Source: Tenebrio molitor
Lineage: Eukaryota; Arthropoda; Insecta; Coleoptera; Tenebrionidae
Direction of reading: 5' to 3'
Assembly (NCBI RefSeq): GCF_963966145.1
Contig: NC_091046.1
Coordinates: 7,874,001-7,938,000 of the forward strand
DNA: 64,000 bases
This document shows, piece after piece, positions 24,791 to 38,382 of this stretch. The position numbers and the translations under genes were made by a program. The notes beneath the pieces were generated by a model that worked only from the letters and a program-made list of their open reading frames with translations, had not been told where the DNA came from and made no database searches. Each line of letters opens with the position of its first letter. The stretch's first letter is position 1.

Positions 24791-26811
24791 GCTGTAAAGT
24801 ACTCTACCAATCTAATTCACATTTCACAGGTATTCATGCGACAGATGTCGCGTTAGCTCCCGGAAATTTTTTTAGCCACACGACTTTCGTAAATGTACTA
24901 ATAATAATTTTATTATTTTATTACTGTAAACTTTTTCTTGCATCAGTGCTGGTAGTTTCGGTTGCCGAATCTTGTGAATTCTGCGTTCGGCAGGTCGAGA
25001 ATGACCGGAGTTGACTTTTAGGTATTCAGCCACCTCCACACGTTCTTCATTAGATATCGTGAGCAAGTGAGCAAAAAAGGGGAGTTAATTTTACGCATCT
25101 AAGGTAGCACCGGCCTCGAGCGGTTCCTCGACGTGTGGTGTCTGTTGGTTCATTACAACACAATTAATCGTATGTGAAAAATCTTGAATAAACCTGAAAG
25201 GGAACTAGTTTAAAATTAGCCGTCCGTCGTTACAAATTAATTATTCATTAAATTTACAACATAATGGCGTGAATTGTTGAGTCAGAAAAGGCTCTTTCTG
25301 GAGCCTCTTCGGCTCATTATGTAAGTGAAGCCGCCGCGATGGGCTGGGCGCTAGGAAACCACTTTTATGTTAATTCCATTTACTTCGCTTTTAATTTGGG
25401 CTGTCGTTAGGCCAGTCGAGGTGTTTTCGGAGGAATTAAAAATCCAATTAGCACCGTCAGATTACAATGGGGGCGACCATCGTCGGTGATAAATCACCGT
25501 CTGAAAGCGGGACGTTTTGAGGTTTTCCGAAATTGACTTCTTTTCCGGCGTAATTAATTCCCGACTGACAACCATTTGAAAGTTTTTACTCAATCTTTCT
25601 CGTGGAGCACGACCAGACAATGTTTTCTAGGCAGTGGTGCGTGACGTTTATTTTAGAATTGGGTGGTATCCGTCGACGGTGACGTACTTGAAAGAAACAT
25701 CTAGGATTCTAGGATAGAATAATTACGTCCCAACGTCATCATGACGATTGCGGTTAATTAATCTCGGCTCGCAACTAACAAAGTTTCGTAGTCGATGCGA
25801 ATATCCGAGAATAGATGCCCCAATGCCGCTGAAGCCGCTGCAAACCAGGCGCGAAGGATCCGACCGGTTACGCTGTCCATACAATCGTTCCCTGCTCCAC
25901 GTCGGGTACGTCATTCCCGCGGCTAATTTTAGTGTTTCAAGACAAATCTATTACATACTTCTATTTCTTTGTTCTTTCGCCATTCTTGGCTGGTGAGGAA
26001 CGTTCGTTATTTTTAATGTACCCTGTTCAAAGAGAGCCTATCTCAGATAATGCACTCGTAAAAATATTTGCGCAGTTCAAGGAAGCCTCAAAGAGGAAAC
26101 TTGTTCGTTCTTCTTTTTGGCGTCGTCGTCCATTGTTGTCACGACGTGTCACGCGGCCCTGACCCAAAACGATCCTTTATTTCGACTCCTTCTTCCAATT
26201 TTGATTTTGGATGGAAGAGACGAACGGGAACTCGTAGCTGGGCTCTATGCAAATTAGAACCATTCTGATTCTTATCAGCGAACTGCCGTGATTTTTATTG
26301 AATTCCGCTGCCATTCTGAAGAGATAACAAGAAGCGGCACCGAAATAGCTTGTTTCTACCAATTGCCGATACTTTGCTGCTTAGGAAATGACGGATATTT
26401 GAGAAAAAAGTTTTTTCCAAACACACAAAACTGGTTATGTGTTTTAGAGATTTTATCCCCGTAACGAAGTAATTGCCATGAATCCGCTGTAACGACAACA
26501 TCGGATTAAAATATTTCATCTGTAGCTTCGAAAAATGGACATGTTGTTCGAAACGGCAGATATTTTACGATCAAAGAACGAAAAATTGTATCAAATAACC
26601 TTCCCTTCTCCATCCCTCAGTTCAGGTTAAGTTTCATTATTTTAAGTCTTATTTTGTTGAACTCTCTGATTCATTATACTGCTTTTAAACATATTGTAAA
26701 TTATTTACTTAAGGTTTCTACGTTCCATTGTGAAGATTTATATTTCACTTTTTATTTTTACAGTAGGTACTTGGACATGAACCAATATGCTTAAAGTTTA
26801 ATACAAATGTG
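24791..26811. other. non-coding, nothing recognised
   Basis: The frame at 24872-25066 (-) may be a further piece of transposon but shows no decisive motif. GC-richer overlapping frames at 25723-26268 are unrecognised. Confidence 0.4.
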
Positions 26812-26909
26812 GTACAGTAGATATTTTACAGAAACCAAACTAATCAGGCCCTCGGCTTCGCCTCGAACCCGAAACCTAGTTTTTGCGCTGTAAAATACCC
26901 CTACCGTAC
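26812..26909. mobile_element. foldback element with CTCGGCTTCGCCTCG core
   Basis: GTACAGTAG...ATTTTACAG (from 26812) pairs with its inverted copy ending CTACCGTAC at 26909, allowing a few mismatches and a short gap. The centre carries the self-complementary GC-rich string CTCGGCTTCGCCTCG. It is 98 bp and non-coding. The design matches the foldbacks at 12.1 and 21.2 kb. Confidence 0.55.
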
Positions 26910-27887
26910 TTAATGTAACTAACTATTTTATTTTGTTTTGTTCTTAGTATAGCCTCTCAGAACCTTTACATATGTAATTTATTAAGATTTATTAAAATTA
27001 AACAAATAAACCACATAATACATACCTCCATTGAAAACCCTCCACTTTGTAATATTGATGATGATGACGTGGTTCTTATAGTCAATAAAAAAATGTGAAC
27101 CAAGAGTACGCACTTGTATCTTATTGTTTTACCATGGATTAAATACAATGTTGTGTGTATTTATTCAACGGTTTTACTATCAATCAGCTTTGCTGGAAAC
27201 AAGAGAACTGAAACCTTCCGGACTAATTTAGGGTGAAAATTAATACATCTGGTGATAAATAACTAAAATACACATTTCGGTTGCTGTGTTTTAGTAAATA
27301 TCTCGTTCAGACTTCTTAAGTGTGTATAGCACTTTAAGTTGAGAAGCTTCTTACTTAGCTTTTAATTTATCTTGTTCAGTGTTTAATTCATTATTTTAAA
27401 ATGCAACAATATTTTGGTATTTTCGTATTTGGATCGGGATTTTCCGACATCCGGATTAATAATTCTCACCGCATTAGCAAAGATTTACTGTATGTTGATA
27501 ATGGTAACTGAAAATTTTCCGTTTTAACACCTGTAACCAGTTCTGAATAACCATTAATTACAGTTTTACCTGAAATGGTCAAGTGTCGACTTAAGTCGTA
27601 ATTCTGTGACAAAAGAGAAAATTTTTCTTTGAAGTGATTAACTAGATGAGCAACTTTAACTTCAGTGCTCGCATATTCCGTCACACAGGTGGTCGTATTT
27701 ATTACAACAATTACAACAAAACTTGTTCCAAACTTATAACTAAATCCAGACTTTAGATTCTCGTAGGCGCATTTACATTTTAGATTCTTCTCTAAATTTG
27801 ATTTGGCAACACTGACATCTTAAAAATGTGTTAAAATATTTTTTGCGCCACAGTTAAAATCGTTGTTTTTTCCTAAAGTGAACATTT

Positions 27888-27981
27888 TTTACAGCGTCAA
27901 ATAAAATACACACCCGCTGCGCTCGTGTATGTAAATTTCCCACTGGTACAAATAAATTGTGCTTAGTACACAAGTTGCATA
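27888..27981. mobile_element. probable degraded foldback relative
   Basis: A CCGCTGCGCTCG core near 27914, flanked by ACACAC/GTGTA, and a right-hand end GTTGCATA resemble the foldback elements at 12.1 and 21.2 kb. No good left arm remains, so this is a weak call. Confidence 0.3.
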
Positions 27982-28539
27982 AATAATAAATAAATATTTT
28001 AATTCTACCTTGAAAACTGTTTCCAGAGTATCGGATGAGTTTCTGGTATTCGTAAATTATACAGAAAGTGTGAACCACGTAGTCAGTTAATCGTAAGAAA
28101 TGTTTAGTGTTTTTTTGTAGCCAAGCTCTGACAGATACATCATGAAGATAATAAAAAACTGTATTTGAGCGGTTCATTTATTCAATATGGGTTCAGCATG
28201 TTAACCTGAAGAGTCGGAAGAAATCTCTAATCCAGCTGACGAAATGATTTTGAGAATAATTTTTAAATTTCATTAGAATACATATTTATTTATAACAGAT
28301 CTAGAACGAATGCTCTAATTTAGTGTCCGTTTCGTAAAGATTTCATTGTACTTAAGAAAAAAACACATATTTGGGTGATGTTTGGGAAAGTACTAATTTC
28401 GAAGCTATCAAATTCTCGAGTATTCTCATTTGAATTCCAACGTTTGTTGTGTCTCCATTGGTGTGGAACATTCTCGTGGAAAAATTGTTTCGTATTCTCG
28501 GTTTCAGCGAGATTTTTCGTAGTTACTATTCGATTTCAG

Positions 28540-29200
28540 TTCGAAACACTCCGGCGTAGGCGACCACACCATCAAAACTGTCAATAGAGATATTAACTCC
28601 GCTTTCCAGTTTGAGAGGAGGACGAGTCGTTCGACGAAGAAGGCGTGCTTTCGAATTACCCCGTATCTTTTTTGCGTGTGTTCCTTCACTCCATCACTCG
28701 AGATGGTCAATCGATCGCGTGGGTGTTTAATGGCGATCATCAGGCAGACTCAGTTCCGCACTTTCTTTCGAAACCATCGTCCGAGCTTCCAGCCGCCGCG
28801 GGGTCCTCGCCCCCGGTGCCTTCGATCGCGCGATCGTTATCGGGAGCGGTGGCTGCGTTCGGGGGCTTTTCGCCTTGGAAGTTGCTCATTGAAAATTAGG
28901 CTCCCTCGGCTCAGCTGCCGTTCTCGCAGGCCGAAGGGTGGCCGTGACCGGCGAAGACACGTGCCGGGTGTCGACAGGGACTCACTCACTCCAGAGACCT
29001 TGACACCGGAGCGGCAACAACCCAGACCAAGACCACGGTCGGCAGCCGGATCGATGCAGCCAACCCACGGCGGCATTCACCCGTATTATAATGGCGATCA
29101 TTTTCCGCGCTTCCACCTGTTTGAGGCCGGGACACGCAGCCTCGGGGACGCCGCCGCACAATTACCAACAATAATAAATGCGCTCGCTTTATGAGTGACA
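28540..29200. other. GC-rich island, possible promoter region
   Basis: The segment is clearly GC-richer than its surroundings and rich in CpG. Frames are open on both strands (172 codons at 28676-29194 +; 79 and 97 codons -), which is what high GC alone produces. The translations are Arg/Pro-rich and unrecognised. An initiator-like TCAGTT lies at about 28749. It may be a CpG-like regulatory island or an untranslated exon; it directly precedes the tandem repeat. Confidence 0.35.
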
Positions 29201-29237
29201 CTTTTTTCAACAAATTCACGCTGCCACCACCGAGAAC

Positions 29238-31440
29238 GAATAACCGGAGATCGACGAAATTGCACCGTGCTGTGGCCACTGGAAGTCATGTCGGAGATTG
29301 CGATTACTACGCCCAAGCGACAATTACGACGCAGCGCTGCGTTCGCGGTCGCGTCGACAATCCAAGAATTCTTCCGATGACAATTTGTTGTTGTTCATTG
29401 GATGGAAAGAAAAATTGAAGATTGCTACGTGTTGCGGCTACTGAAAGTCATGTCGAGGGTCGCTCATGTGACAATTATAACATAGCGCGCTGTGTCGTAC
29501 TTTATCTTCAACAAACTGTTACCCATCTACCTACTTTGTGAGGTCAAACCTAAAGACAGCAATACATCGTTATCTGCCATCTTTTGTTGAAAGCTTGAGA
29601 AAAGCTCCTACTGAATTTTAACTTTGGCAAGTTGTTTGCCATCTACTGGATTAGGTCAAACATAAAAAATTCTGGTGTGCCTTGGCTAATAGAAGTCATG
29701 TCTGAGATTGCAATTGCAACAGCATATTGTGGTCCGAGCTAAAAAAAAACTTTCAACTTTTTTGTACTTTGGTGAAGTTTTTGTTATGAACCGGCCGAGG
29801 TTCTGAAAGTTTACGATCAACTCCCTGATAACAATTTTATCAGAACTAAGAAGAGAACGGTTCCATTTCTTCCAAGAGATAAACCCCAAACTGCCACATG
29901 CTGTGGTTGCTGAAAGTCATGTCGGAGATTGCACTTAACGCCAACGAACCACTTACCATCATATTATGTTGGGACAAATTAAAATTGCCATTAACGCTCG
30001 TAGAACACTTACCAAGTACCCACATGTGTCGTGAAGAGAAACACTTCCACTGTACTTAAACTTTGTAAAGTTGTTCGTGGTTTGTTAACTTGCGTTAAAA
30101 ATGAAACATTTTCGCGTGTTGGAGTTCACGAAAGTCACGTCTGGGATTGCGCTTAACGCTCAAGTGGCAATTGTAAACTTGCAGCTCACATCCGATACTG
30201 AAAGTGAAGCTTCACCTTTCCTGTACTTCAAGTGTGTTATCTCTTAGGTGCAACTTATGACTGGACAGGTCCCGTGATTGTTGAAAGTCCTGTCGTAGAT
30301 TGCGACTACACCCAAGTGACAATTACGACACACCGCGGTCGTGTCGACAGCTCAGGAAAATTCTTCCGATGGCAATTTGTTGTCCACTGGATGAAAAGAA
30401 AAATCGAAGATTGCTACGTGTTGCGGCTACTGCAAGTCATGTCGAAGATCGCTCATGTGACAATTATAACATAGCGGTGTGTCGTATCTTGCGTCACTTG
30501 TGTCGTACTTTATCTTCAACAAACTGTTACTTATCTACCTACTTTACGAGGAAAAAACCTAAAGACAGCAATACATCGTGATGTGTCGTCTTTTGTCGAA
30601 AGCTCTCCTACTGTATTTTCACTTTGGCAAGTTGTTTGCCATCTACTCGATGAGGTCAAACATTAAAGATTACGGCGTGCCGCGGCTACTGGAAGTCATG
30701 TCTGAGATTGCGATTAAAGCTCGAGTCGCAGCAGCACGTTGTGGCCCGAGCTTAAAATTATACACTTAAAACTTTTTTTTATTTTACTTTTGGTGAACTT
30801 TTTGTTATAACCAGATATCTATGGGATGAAACTCTGAAAGTTATATCTGAGCTTGCGATTAACTCCCTAACTAACAGAGAGAACGTTTCCATTTCAGATT
30901 GTACTGCAACTTTGGCAAACTTATTTGTTCGGTGAAGAGAAAGACCGCAACTGTCACGTGCTGTTGCTGAAAGTCATGTCGGAGATTGCACTTAACACTA
31001 ACGAACCACTTACTATCATATTATGTTGGGAGAAATTAAAATGGCGATTAACGCCCACGGGATAATTACAAAGTACCTACATGTGTTGTGGAGAAAAATA
31101 TTTCCAACGTACTTAAACTTTGGGTTGTTCGTGATTAGTTGAGTTAGATTAAAAATGGAAGATTGTCGCGTGTTGGAGTTGATGAAAGTCACGTCTGGGA
31201 TTGCGATTAACGCTCAAGTGGTAATTATAAGCTTGCAGCTTACATCCGATACTGAAACTGAAACTTCACCTCTCCTCTACTTCAAGTTTGTTATCTCTTA
31301 GGTGCAACGTATAACTGGACAGGTCCTGTGATTGTTGAGAGTCATGTCTTAGATTATGATAAACGGTTACGTGACAATTGTGGAATAGCTTCGTGATGTC
31401 TGCGTTGCACCGTACTTTGACAAGTGTTATCTATTAGCTA
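29238..31440. repeat. complex tandem repeat, units about 1.0 kb
   Basis: Two long units (about 29238-30249 and 30250-31305) and a partial third (31306-31440) share ordered blocks. Examples are CGTACTTTATCTTCAACAAA (about 29498 and 30508) and GATTGCTACGTGTTGCGGCT (about 29420 and 30410). Inside each unit a shorter motif, GAAAGTCATGTCGGAGATTG and variants, recurs. I count 13 copies, starting near 29281, 29443, 29691, 29803, 29912, 30130, 30283, 30432, 30691, 30835, 30969, 31183 and 31338. Motif spacing is 109-259 bp, with corresponding copies in successive units 989-1057 bp apart. This implies an older monomer of roughly 110-150 bp amplified as a higher-order unit. No frame is conserved, so it is not a protein repeat. 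Confidence 0.85.
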
Positions 31441-33989
31441 AAATTAATTAGAATTAGGATTATCAAAATTAAATCTTCAGTTTTGAACTTCCAAAATCAA
31501 CTACATATTCAGATGCAGCTGGTACTAGTGATTGTTAATCTCCATATTTATTATTAAATATTTTATTTACGAAATTGTCTTAAGTTATAAGTTAAAGAAA
31601 GCATTATTTCAAATTTATTGCTCTCTAAGAGAGCAATAATTATTATTTTTAAAACATTTTCGCTGGTCAAGAGAACATATAATTTGTGGTAATTTTTTTG
31701 TATATTTTTACCGTACACACAAAATCACTTTAGACATTTTTTAGAACCATATTCGTGAAGTTCAAAAGATTTATGTCCAGGAAGGCGTTTCTTTATTCAT
31801 TTCCTCAGGTAATTGTCCATAAAAGTAGTAATAAATAGTAACTGTAAAATATCGGCAAAACTGCACAACACACTTAAAGCTCGGTTTCTTAAAAATGATA
31901 TTTGCTATTTCTAACAGTGATAAGTTTATGGTTGTGTGATTTTTATTTAATGTAAAGAAAGCGTCAAATAAAGTTGTCAAGATTTTCTTGGACTTGAAAA
32001 ATGTGCGAAAATTCTTCATTGTTGTAAATAAAGAACTTAATGTTGTACCTAATTAGCGGCTTCTGTGACTGAAAAGGTTTGTGAATGTTGTTATATCAGT
32101 CGTAATGAGTAATTCATTAGCATGAAAATCGTTTTAATGTAAAAATGATGCATTAAAAAAAATACAAAAAGAATAATTTACTAAAATATTTGACAAAATG
32201 AAATAAAATTAATGTAATATTAATTTAACTTTTATTTTTACCGTTGCTGTGAAGGATCGTCAAGCTTGAATAGAAGACAATTTTCTTAACGTTTAAATAA
32301 TAATTTGACGGTAATCTGTCTAATTTTCTTGGCAACTTTCAACTGCATTAATCAACTATAAAAGAACAAGAAAAGTAGTCATTACTTAGCTAGTATTTCT
32401 TGTCTCGTTAATAACTTTTTTCGTAATGAATAAACTTATTTGCATAACAAATCAGTTGCGATATTATGTTCAAGTTAAATCAAATATTCTCTTCAGAATG
32501 TAATTAATGGGTCACATGATCCCTTTTCAACGATTTTAATTCAATTAAATTTTTCAAATCTGACACCTAAAAATATTTTTTCAAATCGTTCGATTATAAT
32601 CTGAAAAATCTACTAATCTACTAATAATTCGTGTTCGTCATTTGTTCATTCATAATATTATATTCTCTCATCATATAAACTCGTGGAGTTATTAATAAGC
32701 GATGATATGACTCGTGAAACCGTAGCAGCTCTGGTTTATTCGAACATATAATCGATGATAATCATACTACTTGTTATATTTATAGCTGAAAACATATCTC
32801 TTTGTCGAAGATTTTTGATTAATAAATAAATACCTAGTCGTGTCCAGATTTTTGTAATGGTAGTAAAATTTATTCGAATCAATAAATATGTGTAGTCTTT
32901 TGCTAAGATCACTGTGGAAAGATGCAATTTATCAACGTTGGATCGTTTGTTTTGGCAACATCTTGTTTAAAAAAGTGTGCAAGCAAATTATTATTTGAAT
33001 TAATTTTAAAACCATTTAGCTCTTAACATTGCTGACAAACTTTTTAACGCAAGATGGTGGTTGTTTTCGTTGTAAAATCGATATGATTTTTTTATAATTC
33101 ATGAATATTCCCCGGCAATAATTTTTTAATGCGGCACGTTTAAATGTTGCGAACCGAAAGAGAGCCGTGAGAATGCTCCAAGTAGGGCAGTGCAAATAAA
33201 AATTGATTTTATTAATAATTCGGTGTATCGTCATTTGGGCGTTTAAAAATAGGCCGTGCTGAAGGTTGTCTACGCAAAAAATCGAAACAACAGTTTTGTT
33301 CATAAACAGCACCTGGCCTTCCATAAATTTCCTAGATGAGGGCACGTAATCCACCTACTCCTCGGAAATTAATTAAATTCAGGGAGTTGGATTATCTTGA
33401 TTTTCCTGAATCACCGCAGACAATTATTTAGAAAGCAACACACCTCCAGAAGCGGAAGATCCAGGCTCGCAGGTTATTATACTCGTACCTGCATGCCCAC
33501 TTAGACTTTACCTCAACCTCACGAATTAAAATGAAGGCAAAGGCGCGTCTAGGAGTCGCCAGGACGGTTATTAGTACCGTCGTCAGTGGTTACTCTGGGT
33601 GTAGATGGAATCGGTTCGGATCAATTCAGCGACGGACGTTCGGGGGCGTCGCTTCAGCTGGATGACACATTTATTTTGGTGCCGGCGAAGGGCGGCCGAC
33701 ATCAAAGAGGAGTCGTGCGGATTCTCGAAAAAAGGAGCGAGCCACTGTCGGTGAGTCCTCGAGAGCCGGGCCCGGCGAGCCGACGAAGTCGCATTAAAAT
33801 CCAATCCGCAGCTTCGGCCCGGCCTTTGCCATCGACAGCCGCGGGGGATTATTTTCCTCACCAATTATTTTCCTATTTTGACTGTTTCCCCGAGGGTGGT
33901 GACCCTCTTAGAATCGATCGCAATTATTCTATGATTTATGACGACTTTTTCTGATCCGATTTCGCACATTCTAAATCTGATCTGATCCA
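31441..33989. other. AT-rich, then GC-richer patch at 33.5 kb
   Basis: 31441-33000 is very AT-rich with nothing recognisable. 33016-33354 (-) holds an open frame of 112 codons without a known domain. 33500-33860 is GC-rich with opposed open frames (33586-33954 + and 33583-33864 -), again unrecognised. Confidence 0.4.
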
Positions 33990-35040
33990 CGAGTATGTTG
34001 CTTTGAACAGCTCTGTTTTCAGCAACTCTCGTTCTGCTTTCATTCAAAATTCGCCAAGTTTCAACAAAAATTGCAGAATTGCTGTGTTTTTTCTTTTTTT
34101 TTACTCCCAAACTTTCTCTTTTCAGCTGCTATGCCTGCTTTTCCCGTTTAATTGCAAAAGCACGTATTTTCAGTGGCTGCCTTTTATTTCACTTCGTATC
34201 CTTTCTGTTTTGATGTTCTTAACTCATTAACTCATTAATCATTATTATCTCCTTTGTTTCTTCTTCGTTTCACACTTTCTAATTTTCAGAACCTATTCTT
34301 GTTTTACTTCAGAATCTTTATTTCAGTTTCTTTTGTTTTTTCTGACTTCAAAATTTTACTTGTTTTTTCAAAACCTTTTTCTATTTTCTTAGGAATTTCT
34401 TCTTTTGTTTCACCTTCTTCTTCTTCTTCCAATCACTCCAATTACTTCTGTTCTATATTCCATCCTTAGTTAGATACAAATAAGTAGGTTGTTTCTGCTT
34501 ACTGCAAGTATGTATTTTACTTTTTAAGTATATCTTTCTTTTTCAATTCAATACGCTTGTTATCTTTTAACTGTTCACTTTCTGCTTCACCATTTTCATA
34601 GTGTCTTTCTTCTTATTCCACTCTAAAACGTTTCTCTTTTCTGCAGCCGTTTCTTTTTCATTTAGTACACATTTTTCAGGTACCTTATTTTTTTTCTTAA
34701 CATTTCATTTGCTCAGTCACAGTCACAGTCGTTTCACTTCAGAATCTCTTAGCATTTTTCCATAATTCACCTTTTGCATTTTAAGTTTCTATTCTTAAAG
34801 CGGTTTGTTTTTCTACCCTTTTTATTTTTTTCTTTTTCGCTGCCTCCCTCAACACTTCATTCCATAAATGCTCTTCCTTGCAACAGCTCTTTCTACTTTA
34901 CTCTACTTTTCTGTTTCACCATTTCCCGTTAAAACTGCCTTTCTGCCTTTTTGTGTCATTTTCCCAGCGACTCACTTTACTGCACGGTACTCGTTTTCCG
35001 TATCAAAAATTTTTCTCTTGCTTCAACACTCGCGACTTGT
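33990..35040. other. pyrimidine-rich, G-poor kilobase
   Basis: For about 1 kb the plus strand is dominated by T and C, roughly three quarters or more by eye, with G very scarce. Tracts include TTCTTCTTCTTCC near 34418. Several acceptor-like TTTTCAG or TTCTGCAG strings occur (near 34122, 34283, 34640 and 34674). The complementary strand is correspondingly purine-rich. Frames at 34003-34469 are Phe/Ser-rich and come from the base bias. No gene is called. Confidence 0.7.
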
Positions 35041-38000
35041 CTCTCACTGACTAAATCGCTGAATAACTCCCATGATTCATAATTTGATTGACTGCTTCTT
35101 AAATGACATTTAATGAGTCTTGTGCTAGCGGCGTATAAATAAAATCTTACACAGCGACACTGCGTGAAATATGGCGGCACGTGACACACTCCCAGCGTTT
35201 TTTTTTTGGTCGCACGGTATACATCCTCCGTTTTCTCGCATGACAAAAAATTGAATTTGTTGGCCCCGCATTATTAAAGATCAGTAATCAATCTGGAAGC
35301 AAATCATTTTGTATCTGGAGGTGGTTACGTGTTCACATTCTGAAAAATTACTCGCATGAGCTGAATTCCTGATGTAAATGCGGGTAGATGCATGTGGCTC
35401 TTGTTTTTTCTCAACTGGCCATTTTCTTATTACCGCTGAAAGGCGATAAGATCTTGTAATTAAAATGTTCCTGAATTTTGTTATTTTACTATCTGGTAAA
35501 TTAAGCGATGTGCTTTTTCGATTTTTATCAAATTTATCACGTGGTTATTACGCAGACTAGAAACGAAAAGATACACTGATAAAAGTACTATTACCTTTAC
35601 AGTCTAGTAGATTTGAATAATTATTAGTTTTAAGCTTGAGTTCGTTTGCAGTTCATTTTAATTGATACAAAAATCTTTTGTTGATCACTTGCTTCCAAGA
35701 ACTGTCACGAATTGTAGTTCTTTTAACAAATTCATTTGGAGCTGTTGAACTCCACTTTCTTCCTGGTTTTTTGACGACGTCGTACAAATCACTTTTTCCA
35801 TCTGATGAATGGATTAAAATAAAATGTTTCCAGTTTTTTCTTAATTTCGAAAAATATAAACTACACTCTAGGACGAGCACCGGTAGTACCTACCTACCAG
35901 AAACTACTCTGAGAACTTCATCGTTTTTTACCTCGACTGTGCTCTTCTCAAAAATAATAACAATTTTCTTTTATTGCACCATAATACCGTAGCAATAAAT
36001 CTAATAATAGTCGAATATACATTGCCCAACCTCTACGTGAGAGAGTATAAAGTGGTACCCATCATCAGGAATAACATTTTGTGGTTTTCCGACCACAACG
36101 AGCGCAGTGATGCTTAAAATTTTTTCATATGTTTACGTCTTGCTTGATTTGCATTTGAACTTTGCTCGAAAGCTTCTTTTTATCCGCATTCGTACGGCTT
36201 TCTGGAGCTTTCGCCGTGGTGTTTACTTTACTCTTTGCACGGTAGTATCGAACGCGTAATTCCAATTCATCCGATCCCAACACATAACCAATTGTTAAAT
36301 CGTCATCAACATTGTTTCGAAGTGACTGCGGGGTTCTTCGGTGGCAGCCAACCGATAGGTTCCATCGTCTGGAGATGAGAAACGAGCAAAGTGGTACTCG
36401 GCGAGCTACCAGAGCGCCACAGGGCCTTCGCCTATCGGAAATTCATTATGGCCACGATAGTTTTGGGCGTTTTAATTGATCGTGGAGGAGAGGAAGCGAT
36501 TTTGTCGTTTACCTGACTCGTGTTTGGTAGATTGGAGCTATAAATCAAGCGGTCGCGCTGACCACGGTATGATTAAGTGCACCGCGTCAGGTTGTCAATC
36601 TCCTCTTGGAGATTCTAGTTTCTACAAACGCCGTAATAAAACAATTTGTAAGTAGTAAAGTGGCGATATAAAGCATTAGAAGTGTCGTGACAAAAATTTA
36701 AAAGTGTAGGTATGCGAGTGCTCATTACGTGGGCTCGTCGACGAGACCGTTGGATTTTCAGTTGACAAGGACTGGTTATTATTCTAGGAGCGAGTTATTG
36801 AAACTAATGAGTTTCATCATAATTGAGCGGTTTGATTGTCATTTAGCGATCGTCGACGATGGCCGCGGCAAATGAGCGGACGGTTCATCGACAGGTATTT
36901 CGGTTTTTAACTCGGTAATCTAGTTCATTATAGTTAATAAGGGGAATATGTTTTATTTATAAAATGGGTCGATAATAATATGAGATAAGGTTGTGGCGCT
37001 GCCACTTGCCAGTATATTCGTCTCAGTCGACATCGTCTGAAAACAATAAAAATTTACTGGTTCTAAAACTGGAATGGTCGCAAGAAGTGGTAATTCCTGT
37101 GCCCTGAATGTTATTTTATGCGGCAAAAACGGCCATACCCAACGAGACTAGCGCGTCATAAGTCAAGGCTCCCCGAGGGCCTCGCCGGTGATGATCAACG
37201 TGAAATAATCATAGAACACAGTCGGTCAAGAAGACGAGGACGAACTATTTCTTCTCGTTTCGTTTTCTTTATAATGCAGCAACAGGTTGTTTCTTGGTAC
37301 AGCGGCTCTTTTCGAACAAGGAGCTATCCTCACATCGAGTTGTAACCGCCGACTAGAAGACAAATTTATCGCTCACTCAATGCATAACTTATCTGGTGGA
37401 CACCGTATAGAGGAGTGAATGTCTCCCACACAACGTAAAAACGTTGCAACAATGACGTCTAGGACGACTGCACCTCATTAGTGGCGCCCCCGCTGCTTCA
37501 CTCTCGGCATTCCATCGGCAGGCCTAGATAATTCAAGAAGCTCGACGTTATTTGTCATTGGATTAATTATTCATTAATTGAAAGCGTTTCCTCTTGGTCT
37601 GCCCATTTGCATGCGGAACGTCGAGATAGCGGGGTTTCATTGCGCGTCATAAAAAAATTACTCGACAAATTGCCACCCACTTTTCACGTCGCCGGAAACA
37701 TCGACGCATTTTTTAGGCCTTTTACGCTCTCACATATTTTTATATCCACGTCTTCACCAAGCACAGGCCTGCCTACTGTGCCTTTATCTTCCACTCAGAC
37801 CTCTACAAAAACTGATGCGGAATTTTTACGTTGTCCCTCTTGCGTTTACTTCAATTCCAGGTGATGTTATTAACATCACTTGACTTTCTCATATTTTGTT
37901 GTTTCGTCTCGATAAAAATTAATGTATTCCACGATGCTTCCTCCACTTTACGATTATTCCAGTCAAAAACCGACGACGGCCCAATTTTATCAACAGGTGG

Positions 38001-38382
38001 CGGAATAAAAGAGAATATCACTTTTATATTGCTTGACTTAAATTACGAATGGATGAATGAATATCGTTATGCAGAGCACAGTGATTCGCTTTTACGACCG
38101 CTGTTGTAATCTGTTTTTTTTTACAACTCGTGAGTACTCAAAATATAAAATGTAATAAAGACAAAAAGCAATAAATGTCAGTGTGACGAAGTAATTTTCA
38201 AAACTCACCAATACGCTCTCAAAAGATATTTTACGGCAATTTTTTCTTCAACTGTCAAATTTAAGCACTTTATATTTTTCAAATTACAAATTACGTAGGA
38301 TATTATGATCAAGAAAGTACAGTAAAATATGAATACGTACTTTGAAATACATATGTACCTACTGTTCATTTAAAAATATATC
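35041..38382. other. non-coding, nothing recognised
   Basis: No gene is supported. A small GTGGTTTTCCGACCAC hairpin followed by AACGAGCGCAGTG (about 36080-36110) resembles the GC-rich cores of the foldback elements but lacks clear arms. A TATAAAT near 36539 has no initiator partner. Confidence 0.4.

Noticed and set aside
28676..29194. 172-codon plus-strand frame in the GC-rich island
   Set aside because: Arg/Pro-rich translation, opposing frames also open, no domain or clear splice sites, and it runs into the tandem repeat.
29238..31440. Repeat read as a CRISPR array or a protein repeat
   Set aside because: Motif spacing is irregular (109-259 bp), the copies are diverged, and no frame is maintained between copies.
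33016..33354. 112-codon minus-strand frame
   Set aside because: Ordinary-looking composition but no family recognised and no start or splice support.
33583..33954. Opposed frames of 122 (+) and 93 (-) codons
   Set aside because: Both strands are open over the same GC-rich DNA and neither shows a motif, so neither can be preferred.
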